Shown here piece after piece: positions 1 to 11,095 of a stretch of DNA of 64,000 nt. Both the position numbers and the translations under genes were made by a program. How positions within the stretch are numbered: position 1 is the stretch's first letter; every line of letters starts with the position of its first letter. The notes under the pieces are model-generated. The model had not been told where the DNA came from. It worked only from the letters and a program-made list of their open reading frames with translations, and made no database searches. This DNA comes from Bretschneidera sinensis (Eukaryota > Streptophyta > Magnoliopsida > Brassicales > Akaniaceae): the NCBI GenBank assembly GCA_023935145.1, contig CM043700.1, positions 141,005,328-141,069,327 of the forward strand, read 5' to 3'.

Positions 1-1541
1 ATAGAGACAACATGGTTCATTTATTCAGAAATTAAAACCTGTAAGTCTGTAACCATTTATTCAAACTTCAAAGTGAAAAATAGAAATCATGAAGAAAAAA
101 AAGTAAGGCTTGAATGATGTCTTTATAAGAAAATAATTAGACAAAGCATCCCAATCCCACAGATTCAAACATCAACGAGAAAGTAAGCAAATTGAGGATG
201 GAGCGTTTAATCACTTTCACCAAAGCAACAGCAAGCATAGATGTTGCTACCTTATAATCAAGAGGTGAATCCCATAGTACAATAGCACTATCATCCGGTG
301 ACCATTCAATGTCAGCCAAGTCCAGTGTGTCAACAGCAAAAACACCCATTATCTCCCATGTATGAGAAGACAGTAATTTACGTAGTCCTTGCAATAGCGC
401 CTAGTGCAAATTGCAGTAAACTTTCCGTCTTGGGTGAATGAAATTCCCTTGGAAGCATGCTTTGGCCATTGCACATGAACACATGCTGTGTTCACCAGAG
501 ACCAAACTGTTAACCGCAACTGAAACTCCAATGTTGTGAGTATATGACGACTATCTGGGCTCCACCTAATATAAGCAATACCAGCTGGACCTTCCTCTAT
601 TTTGCACGTCCATTCGGATTGGGTCAATGACAACGCTTGTATCATCGGTCTTTTATAGAGACCAAAAAAATGTATTCAGAATCAAGGGCCCATTCTATAT
701 AGCTTATCTTATCCAAGCATGAAAACAACTGCACAACCTGCATCAGACAATTTAAAATACATTCACTATTTAGCTGCAACTTATTTCTATGTAGCAATTC
801 ATATATAAATTCAATGGAGCACAAAGCTACCAGATTCTGGAAACCGTAAAGTGGGAAAGATTTCAACCCTTTCATGTGTATCCTAAACTTGGCCTAGAAA
901 CATTATCTCTCCACCATCATCTATGGCTCCTTATAACAACAGTCCAAATACAAGAACTGTCCGTTGTTACTGGTCTAAGTGTCACATGAAGAATATCACT
1001 TTATGCACTATGTTATATTCAAGCTTTTTCTTTTCTTTTCTTTTTTTAAAGGAGGGAATAAAATTCTCAACGTTGAAGTTGGTATTATCTAAATGACGGG
1101 CAAGATCTAAGTATTAAAAAATATCCAAATTAGACCATTGAAGCTCAATCATCCAAATAAGATCATTTCAGCTCAACCATCAACTATTCCAGCTCAAATT
1201 TTCGAGATTTTTTAAAACAGAAACAAAACCAAAAAGATCACAAATCTGACACCGTATACTTTTATGCCCACTTAAGATATATTAAAAAAAAACACCATGA
1301 AAGATGAAACTGAGCCATTTTTCCTTTTTCCTTTTCTCTTTCCTCACTTTCTAAGCAGCCAAATAGAGCAATGAACAAGCAATGATTGCTTCACTTCACC
1401 GAAATTTAAAGCATCTAGTAGTACCTTAAACGAAAAAGTATCACGAATCACGAGGCGATAATCGACAGCGACAGCAATATACCGAGCATTTGGTGAGAAA
1501 CAGCAAGGCCCCGTCTGCTTATAAGCTTCAGTGAACTCCAT
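1..1541 (-). pseudogene. WRAP73: WRAP73/WDR8-like WD40 gene, copy A (exons 1-2, cut by window edge)
   Basis: The fragment matches the N-terminal half of the WD40 protein WRAP73 (WDR8), a family tied to microtubule-organising and spindle functions in other eukaryotes. Exon 1 is 1425-1541 (39 codons, start MEFTEAYKQTGP, donor AAG|GTAC). Exon 2 is 251-737 (acceptor TGCAG, donor AAG|GTAG) and carries WD-type motifs such as IEWSPDD and IRWSPDSRH. Exon 3 lies beyond the left edge. Two single-base deletions relative to the other copies break exon 2: one near 670 in the segment read as CGLYKRP elsewhere, and one near 381 in the segment read as VNLLSCHT. The start is the only Met in frame at the beginning of the conserved N-terminus. 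Homology is by recognition of the family; the frameshifts are seen directly by comparing copies. Confidence 0.85.
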
Positions 1542-1867
1542 TTGATAAGAGCCTCGCAAAATTCTCCAGATTTGTGATAAAACAATGCTGCTAATTTCTA
1601 AAAATGTGTGCGTTCTCACATTTGAACCTCTTGGTTGTGTAAGAGATCAGAAAATGGTTGCGAGAATAATTCAAAAATTTTGAAGTAGAAAGACAGAAAA
1701 TCACATAGATCAAGATTTGAGCATACGCTGCGGTATTTGTTTGTGCTACAAAATTGGGCTCTGCTCGATTTGGGCCAATCCCGAAAAAGCTAGCCCATTA
1801 GGCCACGGCCCGTGAACTTTTTGTTTCACATTCAGACTTTAATGGCCTTTTTAAAATAGCTTAAACT
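1542..1867. other. upstream flank of WRAP73 copy A, no gene seen
   Basis: This is the region 5' of the WRAP73-like exon 1. Around 1738-1830 it contains a stretch (GTTTGTGCTACAAAATTGGG) that in copies B and C lies directly right of a hAT remnant (23641 and 48743). No coding potential is visible. Confidence 0.6.
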
Positions 1868-2094
1868 TAGGGGTAGCAATGGTCGTACCAACGTGCTTGG
1901 CATGGTTCAAGTAAATGAGCCTTTGTAGCCCACGACATGACAAAAACAAAACATAGCACGGCTCTGCACGAGACACGACTTATAACATCTAATGAAATTC
2001 AAAGTTACATATAATTTGATGCCACTAGAATGATGAGTAAAGAAAAATTAGATGATGATAAGTTTGATATTTTAGGATGGTGGAAGAAAAATTA

Positions 2095-2350
2095 ACGTTA
2101 TTACCCGATTCTTAGCATAATAGCACGTGATCTACTAACTGTTTAAGTGTTTACCATAGCATCCGAACAAGTTTTTAATGCAAGTTTTAGAATTTTGGAT
2201 GAATTACGATCAAGATTTTTACCGTAAATGTTTCAAATGCTAGTATGCACAAATGATTGGCTACATGTAAAAGGCCGTACAAGCAATATATTAAAGAAAA
2301 ATCAATATAGTGGATCATGTCACGATTGAAGAGATCATAAATGAAAAAAA
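2095..2350 (+). pseudogene. hAT transposase C-terminal dimerisation domain remnant (copy A)
   Basis: Conceptual translation reads YPILSIIARDLLT, then IASEQVFNASFRILDELRS, then MFQMLVCTNDWLH, the recognisable order of the hAT C-terminal dimerisation domain (normally SEQ.FS, then LVC..DWL). In-frame stops interrupt it and the upstream catalytic region is absent. The same remnant occurs at 22856-23090 and 47985-48230. It cannot encode an active transposase. Confidence 0.75.
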
Positions 2351-2378
2351 GTTTGTAACTCCTTCCCCACAAGAGTAT

Positions 2379-3533
2379 TGTTGACCCTTATTTTATTTTA
2401 ATTATGACAAAATACTATTTAAATTGTACTAACAGTTTTATCTAAGTGTTTAAGTTGCAAAAGCATTCAATACAGAAATAAGACGCAAAATACGACACAT
2501 GCAATTACCAAAAGAAGATAGAAGATCTAGATTAGGTTCTAAGGTAATTGATTCAAGTTGTAAATTTTTACTTTCAGTTACTTACCTTAATTATGACTCA
2601 TTTTGATTATAAAATGCTTTGACAAAAATAAATCAAAAAAATGTTTTTAAGTCAAAAACTACTTTTAAAAACGTGAAAAACGTGTTTTTGGTCAATCCAG
2701 TCGACCAGGTCTTTAAACTAGTCGACTGGTAAAAAGGACAGTAGCTTCTGGCCCTTGACCCAGTCGATTGGTTAAAGGACCCAATTGACTGGTACTAGGA
2801 TCCAGTCGACTGGTACCTGTTTGATGCCCAAAAACTGGATTTTTTCACATGACCCAATCGACTGGTACAAGGACCCAATCGACTGGTAATTCGAAAATAT
2901 AACTGTTTGAGACGCGAGACTTGAACATTTAATGCTCCAAACCAACCAAATCTGTGTCTAACGGCCATATAAGGCTAAAGCTATAAAAATCCCATCAATG
3001 AGCATTTAAAGAACATGAAAGAACACTCAATTTGATTTATAGCTCATTAATACTCTCAAAAGTTTTGAAAAATTTATTGTGAGCCATTCTAAAGCTTTGT
3101 TCTTGAAAGAGAGATAACATTTATCTTGTAAAGCATTTATTGCTATCTCTTTTATTTTCCTTTACATTCAATATCATTCATTGTAAAGAGAAAGAGTTGG
3201 TATAACTCTTAAAGTGTTTAAGATTAAATACTTCCTTGTGAAAGAGAGTGTTTGTAAGGTTTGTGCAACACCCACGAAGTTGCTTGACTATAATTAGTGG
3301 ATTGCTTCAAGGAGATTCCTTGAAGAGAGTGGAAGTAGGGTCAGAGAGATTCTGATATCGCCGAACCACTATAAATGGAGTTTGCATATTTTTTTCCCTT
3401 ACTCTTTTAATTTCAAGCACCTTATTTATTGTGTGTTTTGCTTGAGTAAATTGTTAAAAACTTGTGTGTTAATTGCAAAAAGTTTTTAAAACCCAATTCA
3501 CCCCTTTTTCTTGGGTTTGTACCTTGGTCTACA
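2379..3533 (+). mobile_element. solo LTR in hAT remnant, TSD AGTAT
   Basis: The element starts TGTTGACCC and ends GGTCTACA, and is flanked by a perfect 5-bp duplication, AGTAT at 2374-2378 and 3534-3538. Copies B and C carry the empty site (AGAGTATAAATTGTG near 23132, and AAAGTATAAATTGTG near 48257), which confirms the boundaries. There are no internal genes, so this is a solo LTR left by recombination. It carries a cluster of GTCGACTGG-like motifs (about 2697-2890) and a short promoter-like region followed by CA-rich and T-rich tracts. Related LTRs lie at 24496-25694 and 49630-53905. Superfamily is unassigned; Copia is my inference from general look only. Confidence 0.85.
2697..2890. repeat. 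cluster of (C)CAGTCGACTGG-like palindromic motifs inside the solo LTR
   Basis: At least eight copies or near copies of the half-palindromic motif AGTCGACTGG or AATCGACTGG occur within about 200 bp, spaced irregularly. The same cluster occurs in the related LTRs at about 24810-25000 and 49950-50106, so it is a family feature. Confidence 0.8.
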
Positions 3534-4218
3534 AGTATAAACGGTGAAAAGCTAAAATAATAATAATAATTTTTGTCTTTCTAATTTTAAAATATCTTAA
3601 GTTGTTTTTTTATATTTCACTCATTTGTAAGTCATTTCATTTTCTTTGTTTATTTTATATGTTGTTGTTTTTGTAAGTTATTTATTAGGAAAATATTTTA
3701 AACTTGTAATTTTTAAGTGATTTGTTTATGTTGTTGTTTTTGTTCAATTTCTAAGTTATTTTTTACATTTCACTCATTTGTGAGTCATTTCATTTTCTTT
3801 ATTTATTTTATATGTTGTTGTTCTTGTAAGTTATTTATTTGGAAGATATTTGAAACTTGTAATTTTTAAGTTATTTATTTATGTTGTTGTTTTTGTTCAA
3901 TTTCTAAGTTATTTGTAATATTTAACTTCATCAATAAAATGATTGTTTTTCTATACAGTTACAAGCATTCAATTGAATATTTACAAGTTTTTTTTTTACT
4001 ATTTTCAACAAAAAAAAGTCAATATGTACCTATGAGGCCCATGGGCCGATAGAGCACGACACGACCCAATAGTCATGCGAGCCTTGGGCCGTGTCAGGCC
4101 TACATTCTTAAAAATTGGCATGGCATGAAAGAGAGGGAGGCACGACATGACACTAAGGCACGGTGGGTCACCTTGTGTGGGACATATGTCGGCACGACAC
4201 GACCTATTGTCACCCCTA

Positions 4219-4734
4219 GGTAAATTATATATACCTTCTTTTAAGTACAATATATTTGCAACCAATTCCCTTCCATTTTGTTATGCTTCACCACACCTCT
4301 TGACAACCTTAATTGACTAATGCTGAATTATTTCTTATAATGAAAATCCGAAATTATCCCCACCAATTTCACATCCCATCTATTTACACTTAAAACTCCA
4401 CTTACCATTCCTTTATAAAGGTTCTTCACTTAAAAGGTTGAGAGACAAAGAAAATGAAGAAGATCACAGGCATTTGGAAGAGGAAGATCCATATGGTGTT
4501 AATAAAGAAACGTATTTCTTGTCCATTATTTTGTTTCTGTACATACCCATTTCATATATATATATATATATATATATTAATTTCACACCCAATTCATATG
4601 TTCCTTATCCATGCAACTATACAACTCTTCTTTCACGGAAAGAAATTATTCAATATAGTCTTGGTGGGTTGCACTTTACCTAAATTGAATGATATTTCAA
4701 ACTATTCAAGATAAATATGAAAAATCCCTGATCT
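4219..4734. other. copy-A-specific spacer with a TA microsatellite
   Basis: This stretch has no counterpart in copies B or C. It contains a (TA)n tract at about 4554-4577. Short open frames here show no recognisable domain and are interrupted in homologous-looking context, so I call no gene. Confidence 0.55.
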
Positions 4735-5400
4735 AGATATGATTAAAAACCAAAACAGAGAGTAAAAAATTTGGATTTTTGTGATGAAGGGTATTGTAGG
4801 TATCGCTCTTTTCCACCTAAGATCTATGCAATAGGCTCAATACCCAAGGCCACTCCCCTTAAAGAAGGTGAATATAACGATGGTGCGGATTACGATGAGT
4901 AGACATATGGAAACAAGTGAAGCCTACCAAGTCTAATACAAACCCCTTATAAGTAGTAAGAAGGCTCCCATGATGGGTGCGCGTTTAATGTATTAGACAA
5001 GGGGTCGTTTTATCATCCAAGCAGAAAGCAAGGATGACGAGAAAGGAGCCGTCATTTGACATTGAAGGGGGTCAAATCCTTTGTCACTGGTTTAAGTGAG
5101 AAATTTAAAAGCTTGGGAGATTTGGGTGCAAAAGAGTGTGGATTTAAAGCTCTCTCTCTTACCTAGACCGGAGTCTAGCCCTTTGTGTTTCAAGGGAATT
5201 AACTGAAATTTTAATTCAAGTATTATTATCACACACTGCTAATAAAACCAAGCACACAATTTGCAATTTTTATTCAAACAAAGCAACACCAAATATTAAC
5301 TTTAAAGTAATGCGGTAAAAGTAAGTATATAAAGGAAATAAATTGCTTTGACTATGAAAAAAAATATATTAAAACTACTTGCAAAGTATAGTTGAGAAGT
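4735..5400. repeat. left part of an unclassified AT-rich repeat element (copy A only)
   Basis: This stretch continues into the tandemly duplicated repeat at 5401-8933. It is present once. It carries moderately GC-rich patches (4800-5170) with no domain I can name on either strand. I suspect an LTR or leader of a large retrotransposon, but I see neither TG/CA ends nor a primer-binding site. Confidence 0.4.
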
Positions 5401-7060
5401 AAATTAAAGTGCATGCGTTTAAACTAGATGGATTAATTATTTAAGTTAAACTAGATGAATTAAACTTGAAGACTATATTGAATGAATTAAACTAAGCTAC
5501 TTTAAACTAGACAAGTTAAAAAAAATAGGAATTAAGCTAAATAGATTTAAACTAAAGTACCTTAAAGACAAGATTCAAAATAACTAGTAACTAGTAACAT
5601 TTTTAATGGGCCAAAGGGTGCCCAAAATTAACAAGGACCAAGGGGGGGCAAAATTCTTCTTAAAAAATTAAAGTTTACATGTAATTAATTACAACTCAAA
5701 ATAAAACATTTAATTTAGAGAATATAAAAATTCTTAAGGTATTAACTAAAGAAAAGAACTTTAAAACTACCGTTAACTTAACATTGCATTTAACAAAGAG
5801 GCTATATATGACTAGTAGCTAACTAAAAAAGACATTTAACTAGTGAAAATTAAAATGTTAAGAAACTAGTAAGTATCTTAAGATGAAACTTTTTAAGTAA
5901 GCCAAATTAATCTAATCTATTTTCAATGCCGTTTAAACACATGACTCATGCTAACAATTTATTTTGCAAAAGTAGAAGCTTAACCAACCTTCTTTGGCTA
6001 AGGAAAATTTTCACACATGGGATTATCCTCGGAGATCCTTATGCTCTTGTGGACTTAGTGAAGTTGCAAGAATGATTCTAATGAAGATTAAAAGACCCAA
6101 AAAAATGGTCGAAAATGATGAAGAACTCTCAGTAGTTCTTCTTTTATGTTTCACTTTTTGCTCTTTTTTCACCTTTCTTGAACTCTCTTTTCTCTTTTGT
6201 TATATTCCTCTCTTTGATCTTCCTACTCTTCTATCTTTTTCTCTATTTTCTCACTTCTTTCTTTCTCTCTAAACTTTCTCTCTTTCTCTCTTTTTTACAT
6301 TACTTTGCCTTAGTGTTGTGTTGGTTTTCTTGTGTTATCAAATGGGTTATTTATAGGAGGAGTAAAGGCTGACCAAGAGATTAAAAAAAAGCAAAATAAT
6401 GGGTGAAAATAAGGTGCATGGCTAGCCATATAGGGAAGGGGAAAAGTAGTTTCAACTTTTGAGATGAAAAATATGTTTCACTTTTGGGGTGTAAAGGTGG
6501 GGCTAGAGAAGTGAGGTGTGGTAAACCAAGTGAAAAGTGAGAGCGAAAAGACTTTTAGGTGGCTAGACATGGGAAAGAGGGAGAGGTTTCTTTGAGGTGA
6601 AAAAAAGTGAAGAAAAAGGTTTACAAAAAGGTAAACAAGAAAGGACATTTTGGAATGTTTTCAATGAAACAAAAAAGTGAGGAGAAACTCTCCTTGCTTT
6701 AGACAACCAAAAGAGGTGGAAAAGATACAATTTTATTTGGTTTTTGATATATAATAAAGTGGAAAAACTTAGGAAAAAAAAGAGTGCAATTACAAAACAA
6801 AAGAAATGAGAAAAAGACTTCACATTCTTAAAAAATATTGTTTTTTAGATGCTATTTTTAGGGTAAAAATGTGATTTTTTGGGTAGAAAAATGTATTATT
6901 TAACATTTAGGAAAGGATGGAAGATTAATAAGGTAGTGTCCAATTAACTAAGCAAAATGAGAAAAAGATAGACTTCTTTTTGGTACACATGGCTGTCCAA
7001 AAAGGGAGAATAATCAGCTACTTTATAAGTGCATTGTTGTTGTTTTTTAGGTGAAAAAGT
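5401..7060. repeat. tandem repeat unit 1 of about 1.7 kb
   Basis: Unit 1 begins near AAATTAAAGTGCATGCG and recurs at 7265 with an offset of about 1,864 bp. It has shared landmarks in order: a run rich in TTAAACTAG and ACTAGTAAC motifs, a patch reading CGGAGATCCTTATGCTCTTG, a long pyrimidine-rich stretch (about 6120-6300), and a purine-rich stretch (about 6400-6820). Short open frames inside the pyrimidine-rich part give Leu/Phe/Ser-rich peptides of low complexity, not genes. Confidence 0.75.
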
Positions 7061-7264
7061 CTTATTTTGTGTGGGAAAAATGTAGCATTTGGTAAAAAAG
7101 AAGATGAGGGAATCTAGGAGGGAGATGTGAGTTCAAAAGGCAAAAAGAAAGAGTGAAAATTCTTCATTATGGCCAGCCACATAGGGAGAGGAGAGAGATA
7201 TCTTTTTGGTTGTAAAAAAATAACTTTTACTTTGAGAAAAGTGAACCAATCAAGGAGTGTCGAG

Positions 7265-8933
7265 GAATTAAAGTGCATGCGTTTAAACTATGTGGATTAA
7301 TTATGTAAGTTAAACTAGATGAATTAAACTTGAAGACTAAATCGAATGAATTAAACTAAGCTACTTTAAACTAGACGAGTTTTAAAAAAAAAAAAGGAAT
7401 CAAGCTAAATAGATTTAAACTAAACTACCTTAAAGATGACATTCAAAATAACTAGTAACTAGTAACATTTTTAATGGGCCAAAGGGGGCCCAAAATTAAG
7501 AAGGATCAAGGGAGCCCAAAATTCTTCTTAAAGAATTAAAGTTCACATATAATTAATTACAACTTAAAATAAAACATCTAACTTAGAGAATATAAAAATT
7601 CTTAAGGTCCTAAACTAAAGAAAAGAACTTTAAAACTACCGTTAACTTAACATTGCATTTAACAAAGAGACTACATATGACTAGTAGCTAACTAAAAAAA
7701 GACATATAACTAGTGAAAATTAAAATGCTAAGAAACTAGTAAGTATCTTAAGATGAAACTTTTTAAGTAAGCCAAATTAATCTAGTATATTTTCAAGGTC
7801 GTTTAAACACATGAATCATGCTAACAATTTATTTTGCAAAAGTAGAAGCTTAACCGACCTTCTTTGGCTAAGAAAAATTTCCACACATGGGGATTCCTCG
7901 GAGATCCTTGTGCTCTTGTGGACGTAGTGAAGTTGGAAGAATGATTCCAATGAAGATCAGAATACCAAAAAAAAATGTGGTCGAAAATGATGAAAAACTC
8001 TCACTAGTTCTTCTTTTATGTTTCAGTCTTTGCTTTTTTTTCACCTTTATTGAACACTCTTTTCTCTTTTGTTATATTCCTCTCTTTGATCTTCCTACTC
8101 TTCTCTCTTTTTCTCTATTTTCTCACTTCTTTCTTTCTCTTTAAACTTTCTCTCTTTTTTGCATTACTTTGCCTTAATGTTGTGTTGGTTTTCTTGTGTT
8201 AGCAAATGGGGTATTTATAGGAGGAGTAAGAGTTGGCCAAGAGATTAAAAAAAAGTAAAATAATGGGTGAAAAGAATGTGCATGGCTGGCCATACAGGGA
8301 AGGGGAAAAGTAGTTTCATCTTTTATGATGAAAAAGGTGTTTCACTTTTGGGGTGTAAAGGTGGGGCTAGAGAAATGAGGTGTGGTAAACCAAGTGAAAA
8401 GTGAAAGAGAAAAGACTTTTAGGTGGCTGGACATGGGCAAGAGAGAGAGGTTTCTTTGAGGTGGAAAAAGTGAAGAAGAAGGTTTGCAAAAAGGTAAACA
8501 AGAAATGACATTTTGGAGTGTTTTCAATAAAGCAAAAAAGTGAGGAGAAACTCTCTTTGCTTTGGATGACCAAAAGGGGTGGAAAAGATACAATTTTATT
8601 TGGTTTTTGATATATAATAAAGTAGAAAAGCTTAGGAAAAAAAGGAGTGCAATTACAAAGCAAAAAAAATGAAAAAAAGACTTTACATTCAAAAAAAAAA
8701 AAAACTGTTGCTTTTTAGGTGCTGTTTTGGGGTATAAAACGTGATTTTTTAGGTAGAAAAAGGTGTTATTTAACATTTAGGAAATGGTGGAAGATTAATA
8801 AGGTAATGTCCAATTAACTAAGCAAAATGAAAAGAAGAGAAACTTCTTTTTGGTACACATGGCTGTCCAAAAAGGGAAAAAAATCAGCTTCTTTATAAGT
8901 GTATTGTTGTTGCTTTTTAGGTGAAAAAGTCTA
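7265..8933. repeat. tandem repeat unit 2 of about 1.7 kb
   Basis: Unit 2 is a direct copy of 5401-7060 with many substitutions and short indels. The 7061-7264 segment between the two units is not duplicated. The unit ends at GGTGAAAAAGTCT; sequence after 8934 is unrelated to that following unit 1. The divergence suggests an old duplication. Confidence 0.75.
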
Positions 8934-10599
8934 GTGAGACCCAAACACAGAAAAAGAAGAAGAAAAAATAATAATGAGTTGATTCTATGTCAAATGTCAT
9001 ATGAGAACGTGAAAAAATTTTAACCTTCGATTTCATATTAGATGGCTTGACACTTTATCTTACCATTAATTTATGGTAAAAAGTAATTTTGAGATATAAA
9101 AAAAATGCTAGATGACATCATCCATATTGCACAGTTGGCAGTTGGCAGGTGGTCAATTATGTTCAGAGACTGCAGTGCAATATATCAAAGTGAAAGGAAG
9201 GAGGTTACAATTATATTGTATCTAAAAGGAGTTTCATGTAATTTATCCTATGGAATAATCACACATTAAAGTGCTAATTTGTAGTTATTGTTTTATGTAT
9301 TGATATATTATTACACGTATTTTATTTAAGATTAAAATTTGATTATAAAATTATCTTTTAAAATCTATTAAATGTAATTATTATGAAATTTATGTTATAG
9401 AAGCTTTCAGTTTCTATTATTTATTGGTTGTTATTAACCAAAATGAGATAGTTTTAGTTTTATACTTGTTTGGGCTATTTAAAACAAAATCTACAAGCCC
9501 TATAAATACCCAATACAATAAAGCTCAATTATAAAAAAAATAAAAATAAAGAATTTAATTAAGTTAAATAGTAAATTAACTTAAATTAGATCTCCAACAA
9601 GTTAAATTATAATTTTTTAGATAAAAATTGAATTTATATGACACATTTTTTTCCAACACATGTAAGTTTGATAGTTCTAAATAGATGACCTATGAACACC
9701 ATAAAGATTTTTTTTTTTTTATAGAATTATAAAGAGTTAAACAAGAAAGCATAACTAGTAGTATCAACCCATGTAATGCACTAGATTTTGTAAAGAACAT
9801 TATTCTTCTTTCCGTCTCAAAGAATTTATTTATTTTTTAAATGAATATCTCAAAATAATTGTCCACTTTGTAAAAATGAATTATAAAATGTACTGTTACT
9901 TTTCCAATAATACCCTTTATATATGAATCTCGTTCTTCTTATAACCCAAAAGTATTTGCTTTTGAAACTCTCTTATCTTGTAAATCAAATATTAATTTAT
10001 TCTAATGATTATTTGGGAAACTTCAACGTTGCATTATAAACTTTGTGCAAACTTAGAGAAAGCAAACTCTTAACAAAAATAGAAAATAGTACAATCAGTT
10101 TAAGTGATAAATTATATATAGAAAATATTTACGAAGTTATATGAACAAAAATGAATTTATCAATAAAGTTTTTAAAAATTAATAATAAAATTTTGGACCC
10201 AATCAAAAATTGCTAGAGAGAGAGAGAAACAAGGGGACAAGAAAAATTAATTAAAAAATAATTTATATTTGGTTAAATTATCAATAATATAAAATTAATT
10301 TTAAAAACTATTAAATACTTTTTCTTTAGTTAGTTTCTTTTAACGACCAAATTAATGATCAACATATGTCCATCATTTGATAATATGTCGGAGAGAAAGG
10401 TACACATTTAACTTTGTTGGATTTGTTTGATTAAAGGTCGAACTATAAAGTATTCAGATTTAATTTTTTAAACCACGTAGACTTGATTCAAACAAAATCA
10501 AAATATATAATATTTTTTATATTTTCTTTTTTTAAGAGGAGATGTAAAGTACGATAGAATTAAAGCAAGTTTGACTTGATAATGTTGAGGCTCTCATCC
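8934..10599. other. AT-rich intergenic stretch, partly shared with copies B and C
   Basis: From about 9250 to 10160 this aligns with 23816 onward (copy B) and 48914 onward (copy C), so it is part of the ancestral duplicated block upstream of WRAP73. It is the unoccupied counterpart (near 9970) of the solo-LTR site in B and C. No gene is seen. A short GA tract lies near 10216. Confidence 0.6.
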
Positions 10600-11095
10600 T
10601 TTTCCTAATATCATTTATATGATCGGAATCAACTCGAGTTTTTATAAAAGTATTTGAGTTTGAGTTTGATTAAAATTTAGTTCGATCGAGCTCTAACTCG
10701 AGTTTGAATTTAAAAATTAAGTTCGAATAACATATCGAGTCGAGCTTGAATACTTTAATATTCATTTTAAAATGTTTTCGAATAGTTCGATAAGGTTATT
10801 ATCGAACTCAAACTTGAACTAATATTTATTTCATATTTTTATTTATTAAAATTATAATTCATGTTTGAGCTCGAATTCGAATGAACAATCCAAAGCTCAG
10901 GTTCGAGCTCGAATAGGCTCGTTAGTTATCGAGCTTGAGCTCGAACCTTTATAAAATTTATCTAATTCGACTTCGAGCCTAATTTTCGAGTTCGATTCGA
11001 ACTCGAACTCAAACTCAAATCCGTCCATTTAAACTCGAGCCGAGCTCGAATACCTTACTATTTAGACTCAATTCGACTCAAGTTCACCTCTAATC
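10600..11095. repeat. TCGAG/GAGCTCGAA-rich non-autonomous DNA element (left end unresolved)
   Basis: This stretch is densely filled with TCGAG, GAGCTCGAA and TTCGAACTCGAA motifs on both strands, unlike its AT-rich surroundings. The right end reads complementarily as TAGAGGTGAACTTGAG, which resembles terminal sequences of hAT-like miniature elements with GAGCTCGA subterminal repeats. I could not find the matching left terminus, so the left border is approximate. It occurs only in copy A. Confidence 0.45.

Larger units (their letters stand above)
1868..4218 (+). mobile_element. hAT-family DNA transposon remnant (copy A)
   Basis: The ends form an imperfect inverted repeat: TAGGGGTAGCAATGG on the left, and on the right the complement of TAGGGGTGACAATAGG. 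Subterminal GC-rich stretches at about 1925-1985 and 4020-4205 repeat the motif GGCACGACACGACC against an otherwise AT-rich background, as hAT subterminal regions often do. The flanking 8-mers CTTAAACT and GGTAAATT agree at 5 of 8 positions, compatible with a decayed 8-bp target duplication. The interior holds a degraded transposase C-terminus (2095-2350) and is split by a solo LTR (2379-3533). Family assignment rests on the transposase remnant. Confidence 0.72.

Noticed and set aside
2697..2890. CRISPR-like array of GTCGACTGG repeats
   Set aside because: The repeats are only about 9-10 bp, irregularly spaced, imperfect and inside a plant LTR; there are no cas genes.
6120..8780. Phe/Leu/Ser-rich proteins suggested by open frames in the tandem AT-rich repeat
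   Set aside because: The frames come from pyrimidine-rich low-complexity sequence, appear on both strands and change between units.
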